Assembly: GCF_001661265.1 (NCBI RefSeq)
Contig: NW_017566992.1
Span: 837,514 to 901,513 of the forward strand
Direction: 5' to 3'
Origin: Saitoella complicata NRRL Y-17804
Lineage: Eukaryota; Ascomycota; Saitoellomycetes; Saitoellales; Saitoellaceae
Length of the DNA: 64,000 nucleotides
Part shown: piece after piece, positions 1 to 12,349 of the stretch
Layout: each line of letters opens with the position of its first letter
Numbering within the stretch: the first letter of the stretch is position 1
Program-made: the position numbers and the translations under genes
Notes under the pieces: model-generated
What the model was told of the DNA's origin: nothing
Seen by the model: the letters and a program-made list of their open reading frames with translations, nothing else
The model's database searches: none

Positions 1-321
1 CTCCTCATCCTCCACGTCGTTCTCCAACTCATCCAGGATATCGTCCACATCCTCCTCTTCTTCATCCTCGCTCTCCACTACTCTCTGACGCCGTGGCTTC
101 GGAGGTGCCTTTGGTGTTGGCGTCGACTCGATTGTTGGTGGTCTGGGTCCGAGTTTGAGCTTGATTTTTGGTGTGGGTTTTGGTGCTGCGAATACTGGTT
201 CTGGGGCTTCGTCTTCGACGTCAATATCCATGGCATCTGGGTCGACTTCGGAGAGATCTGAGGAGTCTGAGGACGAGAAGTCGATATCTCTCTTCTTGCC
301 ATTCTTGTTGGGGGCCGGCAT
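1..321 (-). CDS. Acidic, Ser/Asp-rich protein, N-terminal part only (runs off the left edge)
   Basis: The reading frame starts at an ATG whose A pairs with base 321 and stays open to base 1, giving 107 residues. It opens MPAPNKNGKKRDIDFSSSDS, then a Ser/Asp/Glu stretch, a Pro/Lys segment containing KIKLKLGPRPP, and a strongly acidic run (ESEDEEEEDVDDILDELEND). This composition is typical of disordered N-termini of nuclear or chromatin proteins, but no domain is visible and I do not assign a family. A basic stretch (PKPRRQR) could act as a nuclear signal. The gene is divergent from PRM1 and shares about 500 bases of upstream DNA with it. The acidic codon pattern, the ATG context and the unbroken frame support a real gene. 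Confidence 0.6.
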   Translation of the reverse strand, partial: MPAPNKNGKKRDIDFSSSDSSDLSEVDPDAMDIDVEDEAPEPVFAAPKPTPKIKLKLGPRPPTIESTPTPKAPPKPRRQRVVESEDEEEEDVDDILDELENDVEDEE

Positions 322-829
322 GTTGGCGGTGAGGGACAGTAACTTTGATTCCTAGGAAGAGAGCCGGGAATATCTGAGCTCTTACAGCTCAGCTCGATTG
401 ATCGAGGAAAATCGCGGTTCCCTTCTTAAGAGGAGGTTCGTCGCGTATGATGTTCCCCATGCATCGCACCGCAGCAGCGCACGGAACCTCAACCTCGACA
501 CCAATTGCAGTCAGAGAACGGAAAGGTCATAGGAAATGTGAAGTGATCTCTTTGTCCAAATATCAATGCTATCTTGTCCTCATAACCCTACAGTCTTTTA
601 TGCACAGACCCGTCAACCCTGCGCAGTGGCTGCTTGAGTCCAGTTACGGTCCTTTGTTCACACACTCACCTCCACCCATCTTCCCTTGTTCGTTTCACGG
701 GATTGAAGAACAACGCAATCTGACAAGCGCCTACCTGTAGAATGATATCCTATCTCCTCGTGGTCCCAGAGGATTACTCTTCTCCACAACATCATTCCTC
801 ACCCTCGTTTTCCTTCACTGTTTTTTGAA
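322..829. other. Intergenic region between two divergent genes
   Basis: About 508 bases separate the starts of the acidic protein (minus) and PRM1 (plus), so this must hold both promoters. Short open frames occur, but none has recognisable protein character. I see no tRNA or repeat in it. Confidence 0.5.
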
Positions 830-3230
830 ATGCCGCAGGCGGTATATTCACCTTGGTCATCTTTTCCGGAGCAACAACAGCAGCTGCCGGCAGCTGCATA
901 CAGGCTCTCTGCTTTTCCTTCGGTTCCGATCACCCTTCAGAGCAACGGTGGTGCTATTCCTCCATTTTCTCCAAATGCTGCAGCGCCTGTGAACGCACCA
1001 GCACCATATATGTACGTATTCCTCCCTGTTCTACTTATGCCGACTCTAACATGTGCATTACAGTGGTCTCTGGGGCCGCCTATCACAATCCTGGCTAAAC
1101 CGCTGGACGGTCCTCCTCTTTCTTGTCTTCGTCCGCCTCTACATCGCCTCCAAATCCCTCTCCTCCGACCTCGCCGTAGCAAAAGCCCAAGCACTCTCAG
1201 CATGTTCCGGCGTAGAGGCTGGAGCGTCTGTCTTGGCTTCATTACCACATTACATGGCGGATGGGGTGAATGAGTTGACTGCAAGTGCGATTGAGAGTGC
1301 AGTTGGGGGGTTGGAGAGTGGGTTGCAGTTGATGATTACGGGGGTGGAGGAGACGTTGTTGTTTATTGTGAATTTGTACAAGGGGACGTATTTTTGTCTG
1401 CTTGAGATGGCGGTGGGGGGAAGTTTGAGTTCGGCTATCAGTGCTGCTGAGGATATCGGTGATTGGCTGAACAGTACGCTCGCAACCATCGAAAGTGGGA
1501 TTGACTCTACTGTCGATGGTCTGAACGATGACCTGAACGGTATCGCCAGCAGGATCGAGACGGCGCTCAATTTCTTCGACATCAGCGTCGACATACCGAC
1601 CGTTGATATCCCCGAGTTATCAGAGCTAAAGAACCTCTCCATCCCCTCCGCCTACGACACCGAGCTCCAAAAACTTAACTCCTCCATCCCCAGCCTCGAA
1701 GAAGTCAAGAACAAAACCGACGAAGTCATCAAAATCCCCTTCGAGGCCTTGAAAACTTTAATAAGCAACGAACTCGGGAACTTCACCTTCAACCGCTCAC
1801 TCATGAGCGTTCCCGCCGCCGAAACACTGACTTTCTGTTCCGATAACTCGGATATTGATTCTTTCTTTGAGAATTTGGCTGAAGCGGTGAAGAAAGCGGT
1901 CAACACCATTATCGCCATTATTCTCGTTTTGTCACTCCTCATGATCATGCCATCCGCATTCTCCGAGTTTTGGGGGTGGAGGAAGTTGAGAATGGAGTCG
2001 TTTGTGGCAGCGAGGGCTCTCCAGATGAATCAGCCGACGGACCCTATCGATATGGTTTTGACGGCGTCACACCCGTACCAGGCTTTGCTTGGTGGGTATT
2101 TCGCGACCATGTTCGCAACGCAGAAGAACAAGAACATGGCAAGGTGGTTCGTGTCGTACATCACACATCCGCCCATGCTCTTTCTCTTGGCATTTGGGCT
2201 TGCTGGACTCCTTGTTTGTGCCCTCCAGGCTACCGTTGTCGACGCCATTCGGAAGGGTGCGCCTGAACTCGCCGCAGATATCAATGGGTTTCAGACATTG
2301 ATAGAGCAGAAGTTGCTCAATAGCTCCGAGACCTGGGCAAACTCTACGAACGCGCAAATCAACTCAACCCAGACAGATTTGAACGACAAACTCTTCGGAT
2401 GGGTGGAGACATCCACGACCGCCATGAATGACACCCTGAACACCTTCGTCGACGAGTTGACAACGGTCCTCAACGACACTTTCGGTGGTACAATATTGTA
2501 CGACCCGATCGAGGGTGTCATTAACTGCCTCGTTCTGGTGAAGGTTGCGGGTATCCAGACTGCGCTGACATGGATCCACGATAATGCTCATGTCACCTTT
2601 CCGACTGTGCCGACGGATCTGTTTGCGTTGAGTTCTACCAACAGTACGAGTAACTCCACGACCAGCGGTAACTCGAAGACAGCTACGAATAGCACGACAA
2701 ACTCCACCAAGTCATCATCATCGTCACTGCTGGGGTCTTCCGCACAGACATTATTGACAGATTCCACAGATCAGCTTGCTGACAAGATGTCAACTGTGTT
2801 GGAAGACCTGGCTGACAAATGGGAGAAATCCATTAACTTTGAGGCAAAGGTGTCTGGTGTTCTTGTAGGCATCTATTCCGCAATGATGTTGGCGGCGATG
2901 TTCTATGGCCTCGTAGTAGCAGGAAGGAAGGGGAGTGAAGAGAGGGGTGGCTTTGTGGAGAGCAGCGAGAAGGTTGTTCCCGTACTCGATATGCGTGACA
3001 GCATAGACGATGGCAAGTCCATTACGCGTGAAAAATCCATTGAAGCACCCATGGCTGGTCCGATGCTGGACTTCAATTTCGGTCTTGACGACCTCATAAA
3101 CGAGAAGGACGAGAAGTCACAGACCGTGAAGGAGAAGGTTCGTGACTACACTTCAAAGAAGGCTAGAGATCCCGTTTCGAGGTTTTCAGCGACAAAGAGT
3201 TTTATCTCCAGATTCATGCGAAGGGATTAG
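830..3230 (+). CDS. PRM1: Plasma membrane fusion protein Prm1
   Basis: Multipass glycoprotein that promotes plasma-membrane merger when mating cells fuse. Exon 1 is 830-1011, the intron 1012-1063 (GTACGT...TTACAG, CTAAC branch site), exon 2 1064-3230; about 781 residues. The junction restores the conserved YIGLWGRLSQSWLNRWTVLL start of the first membrane segment. Hydrophobic segments follow near residues 75-95, 160, 335-360 and 425-450, with a last one near 670. Many N-glycosylation sequons (NSTxxQ, NSTT, NDTL) lie in the ectodomains. A Ser/Thr/Asn-rich segment precedes the last membrane segment, and the tail is basic and cytosolic (KKARDP, ending SRFMRRD). Length and topology match fungal Prm1. 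The gene is convergent with LYS2 (90 bases between stops). Family assignment is firm; the exact membrane count is estimated. Confidence 0.9.
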
Positions 3231-3320
3231 GACACTTCCAAACGCAATAAACTTTTTGCTAGATCTCAAACTCTACTTTAACTATGAATATCGTGACATG
3301 CTCATCTTACATTACCTCCC

Positions 3321-6300
3321 TTATACCTTGGTTCCACGGCCACCAACAGAGGCCAACTTGTCCAGACCCTTGATCTCAATCTTCGGCAACTCCTTCTCAC
3401 CAGTGCCCTTAGGCACCTCCAAGAATCCAATACCGACGAGGTATGCCAAGCAGGCACCCATTTCCTCCTCTCCGACACCCTTTCCTTCAGAGACATCCTC
3501 GCCAGTCCATGCGATGTCCTCCCTCAAAGACGCCCGAGTGTTGGAGTCGTCAAGTTCTGGTGCCTTCGTGTTGGCGGGAAGGTTGTCGAGAACGAAATGA
3601 AGAAGAGGGTACAATGCGTTGTCACTGCCCTCCATGACGTACTTCTCCAAAGCAATACGCCATGGGATGTAGTCAGCTTTCTTGGTGTTGAAGCCAAAAG
3701 TGGTGAGAGTCTTGAGGTACTCGTTGAACCTTGTTCTTGGCTGACCAGTAACGTGGCACACAGCCAAGGGTGCTGGTGGGTGCAAAGAACAAGCAACAAC
3801 ACAGCGAGCAACGTGGTCAACAGGAGTCATGTTGACAGTGTTGTTGATGTCGGGGTAAAGACCAAGCTGAGCAGATCCCTTGACCAAACGGAAGATGAAG
3901 TCATCGGTGTTGGTGACACCAGTCTTGGAGTCTCCAACAACGTAACCAGGGCGGATAACGCTACCAGCCAAACCGCGACGGCCAGCCTCGCGGACGAGGT
4001 ACTCACCGACCCACTTGGACTGACCGTAACCCGTACCCAAGCCGTAGCGAGAGCCAGAAAGGTCGTCAGATTCGGGAACACCGGCACCGCCCTTCTCCAT
4101 GACGGCATCGGACAAGTGAACGAAGTGGTCAGTGTCGAGGACAGAGGTGGAGGATACGAATCCGATAGCCTTAGGCTTGCCAGCACCACAGAGCTCAATA
4201 GCAGAGAGAGTACCAACAACGTTGGCATCCCTAAGCTTGGCGTACGGGTAAACCCAGTGGACGAGAGCACCGTTGTGAACAACGACGTCGACCTCCTTGG
4301 AGAGGGTCTCCCAGTTCTCCTCGCTCAAACCGAGCTTAGGCGCACCCAAGTCACCGATGACAACCTCTATCTTGGACTTCCACTCAGGGTTCCAAACACC
4401 GTAAGCTTCGCAAGAGTTCTGGATACGTTCCAAACCCTTCTCAGCCGAGCCAGCTCGGACGTGAGCAATGATGCGGAAGTTACCCTTAGAACGCTCCAAG
4501 AGATCACGGAGAAGGAAGACACCCAAGAAACCAGTAGCACCAGTAACGAGTACAGTGACGGTCTTGTCGAGGCTAATCTTAGGGGCAGTCTCATACTTCT
4601 CAGCGAGCTGCTTGACGAGCTCATCGGCATCGGCAGCGTAGTCGACCTCGGGCTCGGTCTGTTGCTCCTCGCCGGCGCTGTTGGCCTGGGAAGCACCACC
4701 GTCAGGAGAAGCGACAACACTGAGGTCAGCGCCGCGGATCTTGTCAACCTCGCGGGCAAGACCCTCAATCGTGGGCTCCTTGAAGACAAGACCGAGAGGA
4801 ACGTCGATGACGAATTTGCGGCGGACTTCGAAGATCATGCGGGTAGCCAAGATAGAGTGGCCACCGACATCGAAGAAGTTGTCGTGGGTACTGAGTTCGG
4901 CAGGAGTGTGGGGAAGGACAGACAGCCAGATTTCGCGCACCTGCTGCTGGGTAGGGGTCAACTTCTCGCCGTTAGCGGCACCGCCGGTCTTCTTGGCGGC
5001 AGCGGAGAGCTGAGCAGTATCGGGGAAGGGCAAGGCAGGCTTGTCGACCTTTCCGTTGGGGTTGAGGGGCATGCGGTTGAGAGGGACGATGACGGTCGGC
5101 ACAGCGTAGCTGGGCAACTTGGTCTTCAAGTACTCACGGACATCACGGATAAGCTTACGGTATCTCTTCAATCCCTTAACCATCTCATCATCCTCCTCTC
5201 CAACATCGGAGACAAGACCGTCGACGTCGCCAGTAGTCTGAGGAACGATGTAGGAAACAAGCGTAGGCTCCTCATCCTTGTCACGACGCACAAGAGTCAC
5301 GTTCTCACGAACAAGCTTGTGCTGAGACAGGTGAGTGTCAATCTCGCCAAGCTCGATACGGAAACCACGGATCTTGACCTGGTTATCGGCACGTCCAGAA
5401 CACTCAACGTTCCCGTTGGGGAGGTAACGACCCAAGTCACCAGTCCTGTACATACGGTCACGAGGACCGAGCCAGAAGTCCTTCCAGACAGCATCGGAGG
5501 GGACAGAGTCCTTCCAGTGACCTTCCTCGACGAACCAGTTCTTCAAGAACTTCTCCGCGGTCATGTCAGGCAACTGCAAGTAACCCTCGGCAAGACCACC
5601 AGCACGAACGTAGATCTCACCGATCTCACCGACACCACAGGTCTGGGTACGGTCGTTCCTGTTCACGACAAGGAGCTGAACGTCCAACATACCCTGACCG
5701 GCAGGAATGATGTCCTTCTGGGTCTGCAAGAACTGAGGGTCCTTGGCGAGGGAAGCAACCTCGAAGTAAGAGACGGAACGCTGAGTCTCGGTGGTACCGT
5801 ACATGTTAACGATGAACACGTTACGGGCAAGGGACTGCAGACGGAGACAGTCACGCTTGGTGAGGACATCACCAACGAAGAAGGCGTGGTGAAGGGATGG
5901 GATCTCAGCGGTGGCCTGGGCGGAAAGAAGCTGACCCATAGCAGGAGTTAAGTGAGTAACGGAAGCGCCGTTCTCGGCCATCCACTCGGCAAGACGACCG
6001 GGAGTACCGATGTCATCAGCAGTAGGAACGAGAAGCTGGGCACCCAAGAAGAGGGGAGTGAAGATATCGCGCTGAATAGGGTCGTGAGCGATACCGGAAA
6101 GCATGGTGAAGTGGTCCTTCTCAGAGAGGCCGAAGGTCTTGGCCATCCAAGGGAAGTAGTAGGTCAAGGAGAAGTGACGTCCACGGACACCCTTGGGAAC
6201 ACCCTCGGAACCGGATGTGAAGGAGAGGGTAGGGGTGCTGTCAGGACCGACAACGACGCCGGTATCCTGCTCCTTCAAGCTCCGTTGCTCCTCGAGAACA

Positions 6301-7505
6301 TCCTTTCCATCGACCTCACCGCCAACAAGCTTACCACTATCGAGAATCTGAAGAGCAGGAACCTCAGCCAAGAGGTCGAGCTCATCGGCGATGTACTTGC
6401 GGACAGTAGGCGACAAACGTCCGGCCTTGTCGAGCACGACGAGCGCACGAGGACGAGCGACGCTGAGGTAGATGTTTTGACGCGCAGGAGGGTAAGCAGG
6501 GTCGATAACGGAGAAAGTAGCACCGGCCTTCAAGACACCCATAACAGCAACGACGAGATCGACACCACGGTAAGCGTAGACCATGACGACATCACCGCGC
6601 TGGATACCCTTGGCGACAAGGTGGTGCGCAAGGACATTGGATGCCTCGTGAATGTGCTGGTAGGTGAACACGCGCTTCTTGCTGCCCTCCACGCTGGGAT
6701 CGGCGGTTTCGACAACACAGGTCCTCTCAGGGTGCTCCTTGGCGTTGGCAGCGAAGATCTCATGGATGGGTCCACGGAACTCACCCCAGTTGAGATCTCT
6801 GGTGGGGTCGGGGAGGACACCCTGTTGTGATGGGGTGATCATGGAGATTGCGCCGACCTTGACTTCGGGGTTCTCAGCAGCAGTACGGACGATCTGGGCG
6901 AGCTGTTCGCAAGCGAGGGTGATCCTCTCATTTCTGAAGAGGAGTGAGTTGTATGCGGCGCGCAAGCTGACATTAGGAAGAACCGAGGATGATCTCAGGG
7001 AAGCTTGTGCGGCAGTAAGAGTGACGAAGATAGTAAGATCAGTGTTCAATCCAGTCGACGACAAGAACTTTTGCGATGGAGTGTCGGCCATGTTGTAAAT
7101 ACGGAGCGGAGGAGAAGTAGTATTTGGCGACGTCACACCAGCCTTCTCGAGTTGCTGCACCCGCTCAAGAACAGCCTTGAAAGTCTCCTGTCCCTCAATG
7201 GCGGAGCGGATGGTGATCGGCTCGGCGCTCTCGCTGGAAGTACCGATGCTGATGTCCTCATCGCCGGTAAATCTGAAAGCAAGGACAAGGAAAGCGGCAA
7301 GGAGGACCGTAAAAGGCGTTGATCCCGAGGAGAGCTTCAACAAGGCAATCTTGGTAGCCTCATCGAGCTCGTACGAGTGCACGGCCTCGACCAATCGTGG
7401 TGGTGAGGGTCGCGTGTAGTCTGTGATCCGCGTTAGCAATCGCCCCGACAGATGAGATCAACGGTACGTACCGGCTGGAAGATGCGACACCGTTCCCTCC
7501 GACAT
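3321..7505 (-). CDS. LYS2: L-2-aminoadipate reductase (large subunit), lysine biosynthesis
   Basis: Converts alpha-aminoadipate to its semialdehyde using ATP and NADPH in the fungal lysine pathway; cytosolic, NRPS-like. Exon 1 is 7505-7472 (MSEGTVSHLPA), the intron 7471-7421 (GTACGT...CACAG, GCTAAC branch site), exon 2 7420-3321; about 1377 residues, close to the usual 1390-1420. Domains in order: N-terminal condensation-like segment (about 1-230); adenylation domain with core TSGSEGVPKGVRGRH (near 412) and YRTGDLGRYLPNG; carrier domain with DVGGHSILATR, whose Ser takes phosphopantetheine from a separate transferase; and a thioester-reductase Rossmann domain starting VLVTGATGFLGVFLL (near 960), with a Ser/Tyr/Lys-type active site including YGQSKWVGE. 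The strong codon bias leaves a 784-codon antisense frame open, which is not a gene. Confidence 0.96.
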
Positions 7506-7653
7506 TTTGATTTGTATGGGTTCGTATGCTGCGTATTCTTACCTCGAACTTTTAGAGTGCTCAGATCTGCCAGGCACCACGGCCTCGATGATGGAGGGTC
7601 GGCGATACAAGTACGGTGCGGCGCGCTGAGAACGTAAGAATCTGAAAATAAAA

Positions 7654-7663
7654 TAAACGCCAA
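7654..7663 (-). promoter_or_regulatory. Recurrent 3' motif TTGGCGTTTA, copy 1
   Basis: Read on the minus strand, TTGGCGTTTA begins 7 bases after the stop of the YML020W-like gene and runs into a T-rich stretch. The same word follows three other minus-strand genes in this window. A role in 3'-end formation is inferred only from position. Confidence 0.4.
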
Positions 7664-7669
7664 ACTCCA

Positions 7670-10536
7670 TTAACCTTGATCCTCCGTACTCTGTATGGGC
7701 TCAAGCCTGTACTTCAAATCCTTCAACGGCTTCGTACTCGGCTTCCACGCCTCAAACTCTCCTCGGAGTTTATCCACCTCCTCACTAAAACTCGCTTCCC
7801 TGCTCACCATTGGATCATCAATAATCCCCCTCATCGCAAACGGCAACGCAAAAGGATTTTCCTTTCGTTTCTCCGCGTGGAATGGCGTGACTTTGGGTGC
7901 GACTGGTGCCGCAGTCGTGGTTTCGAGCGTATATCGGAGTGCGAGATCGTAGACCGCTTCCTCGTGATACAACCTACTATGTCCCTTCCCACCCAACAAA
8001 CTCCCTGCCAACGCTGACGAAATCTCCATAATCAAACTATGATCCTTCCCACCCGCATTCCGCATGCGCATCGCGAAGCCAATCAGTCGAGCGAGGAATG
8101 GTGCGTATATCTGTCCGTCGACAAAGACTGCTCGGTAGATCGATGGATGCGAAAGGTGTGAGAAAACGGCGGAATATCTGTAAGCAAATAATTACGTCAG
8201 CGTACATCCTGCACAGATGAGCGAACACCCTCTTACAATGGCACCAACTGATCATCCAACGAGCCAACCAAACACATCTTCGCCCCACTCGCCAACACAA
8301 CCCTCAACGCCTCCTGATACCTCCTCGACACCCGTCCCCCCGTATCCTGAAACTCATACAACTCCCTCGCGGCACCCCTTTCGAGCGCATTATAAGTCTT
8401 CGTAAGATACATCTCTCCCAACTCCCTAAACGGCCCCATATGTATCCCAGCCATACACAATACCCCAACCCTCGCTCCATCCCGAATGTATCCTTCCTCG
8501 ACAAGTCTCGCTAATAACTGTATCGCCACGGGAGATCCTTGGGAGTGTGCAGCGATGAAGAGAAGATCTGCGGTTTGGACGATGTCGACGTACTGTAATA
8601 AGAGTTTCCAGAGTGTTTCCAGGCGGGTGTGGACGAGGCCTTCGCCTTCTAGTGCGATTTTCTCGATTTGGAGCTCTGTTCCGGGATTGTTTGTGTCAAA
8701 CCAGCGTTTGACAGCTTCAGCGGCCATCGTGGCGAATTTCACGGATGTACCCGTCGGTTGACCGAGCACACTTCGGACGGCGGGGTGAGGAAAGTATCCG
8801 TGCACGCCAATACACACCGCCCTCTTCATCCCAGTCGGTAGTGCGCATCGTACTGGTCTTCCTGTGCTCCCAGCCCCGCCGTGACCGTGAAGCATACTCG
8901 ATATTTGCCGCCGTAATCCTCGCGAAGGTTTCGGGGGAGGGAAACACACGTCGAACTCTGGTAATACGTGGTTTGGGGGTGCTGGTACGGTGAGCGGGGG
9001 TGGTTTCTGGCTCGCGGTACTCGATGCCCGACTCCGTACCTCTGCCATCGGCGGGGACGGTTTTTTCTGAGCTACCTGAGCGGTCGATGGCATGGGTGAT
9101 GCGATTCGCGGGGTAACCGGTGCACTCGGTGCTCGGGACCTCGAACTCGTGTCTTTCACCGGCGTCATCACCGTCAGCGGCGGAGGAGGCGACGTAGGGT
9201 TCCCGTATTCATCCAACACCGGAATATCCATAACCTCATTCCCCTCCTCATCAACCCTCGTCGCAGTCCCCTCCCGCGGCCTATACCCCCTAAAGAACTG
9301 CGTCCACGATCCACTCGTCTCCGGCAAATTCCTCAACAATGGAGTCACCGGAACGCCTACAGGTTTCGGCGGGGAAGTGGATACAGAAGGAGACATGGGT
9401 TGTTTCTCGGATAGGTCGTAGTTTTCTGGTGTTGCCCACCATTCGCCCAACCCGAACCACGATGCGTATGAATTCTGCGGAGGACCGCTGCATGTTCCTG
9501 GTGTTGCATGGGATTCGAGGTCGTGGGCGTGGGTAGTGTCGGCTCGTGGTTGACGCCAGAGCCAGGATGTTACCCAACTTTGTTCTGCAGCAGCTTCCTG
9601 CGGCGGCTTAGCTATTGTCTCCGACGGAGCGGAGCACTCTGGTGTCGGTACAGGCGCTGTTTGTGCGGGTTCAGGATCAATATCGGTAGTTAGTACATCC
9701 TCGCCAGGTGCAGGCATGTCATGATCAGCCGGAGCCTGAATATGCGGCCTGCTTCGCCAAGTCCCAAACCAGCTCGCAGGTTTGGCGCTCTCGCTATTGA
9801 TATCCGTGGTCGTCTTTGTGGTCTCAGGCGGCGGGACGGTATACCCCTCCCATTGCGCAACAGTCGCTGTGTCGACTGATCCGGGCTCGGGTTGAGAACC
9901 GGAGTTTGAGGGCGCTGCAGCGATGACATCTTCCAGCGTTTCTGTCTGACCAGGTTCACGGTGCCCCTCAGGTGCTGTTGAGGTCGGCTTTGTCCGCCAT
10001 GCACCAAACCAAGTGCCTTTCTCCTCTGGCTTCTGTTCAGAAATTCTTGAGGGTTCGACAGCCCCAGGCGTCGCCTGGTCGTCCTGATGCGCCTGCAATT
10101 CCTCGTTTCGCACGCTCGCTGGGTTCGAGATCGCTTGGCTTGGTTCATCAGCATGACCATCAGTTGGTACGCCTGCTTCTCCTTGTACAACTGTCTCTTT
10201 CATATCGCCCATATTCCCTCCCCGAACTTCGATGACAGGCTCCTCCGCAGCTTGTATCTGTGTCGTGAGGGCCGATTTCGCTCGCCATGATCCCAGCCAA
10301 CTCGCAGGCTTCGACGGGCTTTCTAGTTTCGTAGTTTCCTCTGCAACAGCATCCTTCTCCGCAGCCATCTCCTGCTCAACTTCGATCGGTACTGTCGGCT
10401 CCTTTGACGTCACACTCCCACAATCGTCCACCACCCCCTCCAGCGTCCCCGCCGTCCTCCCACTCCGAATCGATGACGCGTCCGAGTCTTTTCCTTTGAC
10501 ACAATCCTTTGCCTTTCTCTTCAATCTATGTGTCAT
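7670..10536 (-). CDS. YML020W-like alpha/beta hydrolase with Trp-motif repeat region
   Basis: Exon 1 is 10536-8237, the intron 8236-8178 (GTAAGA...TTACAG), exon 2 8177-7670; about 935 residues. The C-terminal half looks like a serine hydrolase of the lipase type. It has an oxyanion-like strand AVCIGVHGYFP, a nucleophile elbow AHSQGSPVAIQLL, and a possible acid near GSLDDQLVPL followed by conserved His (SHLSHPS). This matches the uncharacterised yeast YML020W family as I remember it; the substrate is unknown. The N-terminal half is low complexity, but it contains repeated short Trp motifs such as ASWLGSWRAK, TWFGAWRTKP and ASWFGTWRSRP. No signal peptide is visible. The gene is divergent from the membrane protein at 10673, with only 136 bases between starts. 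Hydrolase fold is likely; function is inferred. Confidence 0.75.
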
Positions 10537-10672
10537 ATTCTCATGGATGGTTGGTGTTGTATAACCAGGATTCCCTTATCGCAGCACAGAAACACACCCT
10601 GCATCCCCGCGTCCATCCCAAACGCGACGCCGGGAGAAAACCTTATAATTATTTCAACCGTCTTCGAGAAAA
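10537..10672. promoter_or_regulatory. Compact bidirectional promoter (136 bases)
   Basis: The hydrolase gene (minus, ATG at 10536) and the membrane-protein gene (plus, ATG at 10673) start back to back. The plus-strand sequence CCTTATAATTATTT about 40 bases before the second ATG is a TATA-like stretch. The two genes probably share regulatory DNA. Confidence 0.5.
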
Positions 10673-12238
10673 ATGGTCGCAATGCCAAGAGCAATGCGTC
10701 GATGGAGTCTCCTCTTCATCGGGCTCGTCGCCATAATCATCTGGACAGTCAATGGCGCTGTCCCGAAGAGACTGCGGTTCGATGGTGACTGGCAATCCCT
10801 ACCCAACAGATTCAACAAGGAAGGATGGCTCTCCGGTGTCCTCCCCGGCTCCTCAACACAAAAGACCCGAGACTTCACACGAAGCGACCTCCCGTCCCTC
10901 CCGACGCGTTGTCCAGTCTACACCTACTTCGATCCTTCACAGCACGGGGCGGCCACTCTCGCGACAGAACAGCAACTCCTCCTAACCTGGCGCCGCGCAT
11001 TCTGGGCCGCAGGATTCCTCCCCGCCGTCCTCGGCCCCGACGATGCAATGAAAGACCACCGTGCAATCGAGCTCGCGGCTTCGTACCCCGGAAAGAAACT
11101 TCCATCCGACGTCGCCTCCATCCTCGCATGGGCCGAGAAAGGCACGGGCGGAGTTCTCTCCGACTATCGTATCGTCCCGTTGACGATGCCGGACACAACA
11201 TTGTTACAAGAGCTGAATAACTGCAAATTCGATAAACTCCAAGCATACGAATCCACAGGCCTCGGCTTCATCCACGCCTCCGCCGAATACGCAAACCAAC
11301 TCGCAAACCACCTCATCAAACCCACCAACCCCGGCGCCTCAGCCCTCGACCAATCCAAACGTCTCTTCGAAGTCCACGCCGACCCGCCTCCCTCGATTGC
11401 CTATTACTCCCCCGCCAACATCGAAAACCTCGGTATCAAACCCGAGAAATTACCGGAGGTGGTTAATAGTCATTTGCATGAGTCTTGGATACGTGCGCAT
11501 AACACTACGGGAATCACGGCCCTTGACCCCTTCAAGAAAAACAAACACGCTCAATTTCTCTCGCTCAGCGCCTACCGCACAGCCTACGCCCTCTCTCGGT
11601 GTCCTCCCTCCCCGCTCTCCACCCCCTCGTGCCCACCATTCCACCCAGACTGCGTGGCCTGCGTCTCAATCACCCTCACAAACACAACCAACATCCCCGC
11701 CACCACGAACGAGAAATCCCCGTTCATGGTAGCAACAATCCCCCACCCCAGAACCTTCGCCGCCCAATTCCACCAACGCACACCCCTCCCCGCAGATTTC
11801 GTCCGTAGACGCGTCCGTCGCGATTTGTGGACGACTGCCGTCACGCTCTCCACTATGTCCAAGAAGGCTGGAGCGCCGGCACGGGGGGAGGTTGTTAAGA
11901 GGGCGGTGTTGGGGGCGGATGAGGTGGTGGGGAGGAAGAGCGGGGCGTGGACGGCCTGGGAGAGTGGGTGGGATAATCTGGAGTGGGAACTCGGGTTTAC
12001 ACTTCCCAACTCCTCCTCCTCCCCTGCCCTCGCCAAAATTGATGCAGTGATCAAGGAGAGAGAAGACCGCTATCGGAGCATTTGGGAGCCTGTAAGCAAG
12101 GCGGTGATGCAGAAAAAGGTGGATAGAGAGACGGCGTTGTTGGAGGGGAATTCGCTTACGGATGGGGAGGTGTGGGAGTTTATTATGGGGTTGGGCGTGA
12201 GGAGGGAGGAGGAGTTGCAGAGGTATGCTAATAATTGA
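10673..12238 (+). CDS. Predicted type II membrane protein, possibly glycosyltransferase-like
   Basis: Single exon, 521 residues. A short basic start (MVAMPRAMRRW) precedes one hydrophobic segment (about 12-28, SLLFIGLVAIIIWTVNGAV). This is the signal-anchor layout of Golgi or ER lumenal enzymes. The lumenal part has PVYTYFDP, TWRRAFWAAGFLPAVLGPDD and GTGGVLSDYRIVPL. The spacing of a sugar-nucleotide-type strand, an AFWAAGF helix and a GGVLSD turn recalls GT32-like glycosyltransferases, but a clean DxD is not obvious, so this is only a suggestion. It could equally be a conserved fungal protein of unknown function. It is convergent with the AAA ATPase gene (111 bases between stops). Confidence 0.55.
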   Translation: MVAMPRAMRRWSLLFIGLVAIIIWTVNGAVPKRLRFDGDWQSLPNRFNKEGWLSGVLPGSSTQKTRDFTRSDLPSLPTRCPVYTYFDPSQHGAATLATEQQLLLTWRRAFWAAGFLPAVLGPDDAMKDHRAIELAASYPGKKLPSDVASILAWAEKGTGGVLSDYRIVPLTMPDTTLLQELNNCKFDKLQAYESTGLGFIHASAEYANQLANHLIKPTNPGASALDQSKRLFEVHADPPPSIAYYSPANIENLGIKPEKLPEVVNSHLHESWIRAHNTTGITALDPFKKNKHAQFLSLSAYRTAYALSRCPPSPLSTPSCPPFHPDCVACVSITLTNTTNIPATTNEKSPFMVATIPHPRTFAAQFHQRTPLPADFVRRRVRRDLWTTAVTLSTMSKKAGAPARGEVVKRAVLGADEVVGRKSGAWTAWESGWDNLEWELGFTLPNSSSSPALAKIDAVIKEREDRYRSIWEPVSKAVMQKKVDRETALLEGNSLTDGEVWEFIMGLGVRREEELQRYANN

Positions 12239-12349
12239 TTGAGAGATAAGCAAGTTTTGGAGAGTGGCTAGATTATGCTAGAGTTTCTAGCGAGGAACAG
12301 ATGTCCTCGCCTACTGCATTTACCATTGTAGTTTTCCCCATCCCGAGTT

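Noticed and set aside
3597-5951. 784-codon plus-strand open frame
   Set aside because: Lies wholly antisense to LYS2; its Leu/Val/Thr/Asp-rich, domain-free product is a mirror of strong codon bias in the lysine gene. The next frame (5952-6830) is the same effect.
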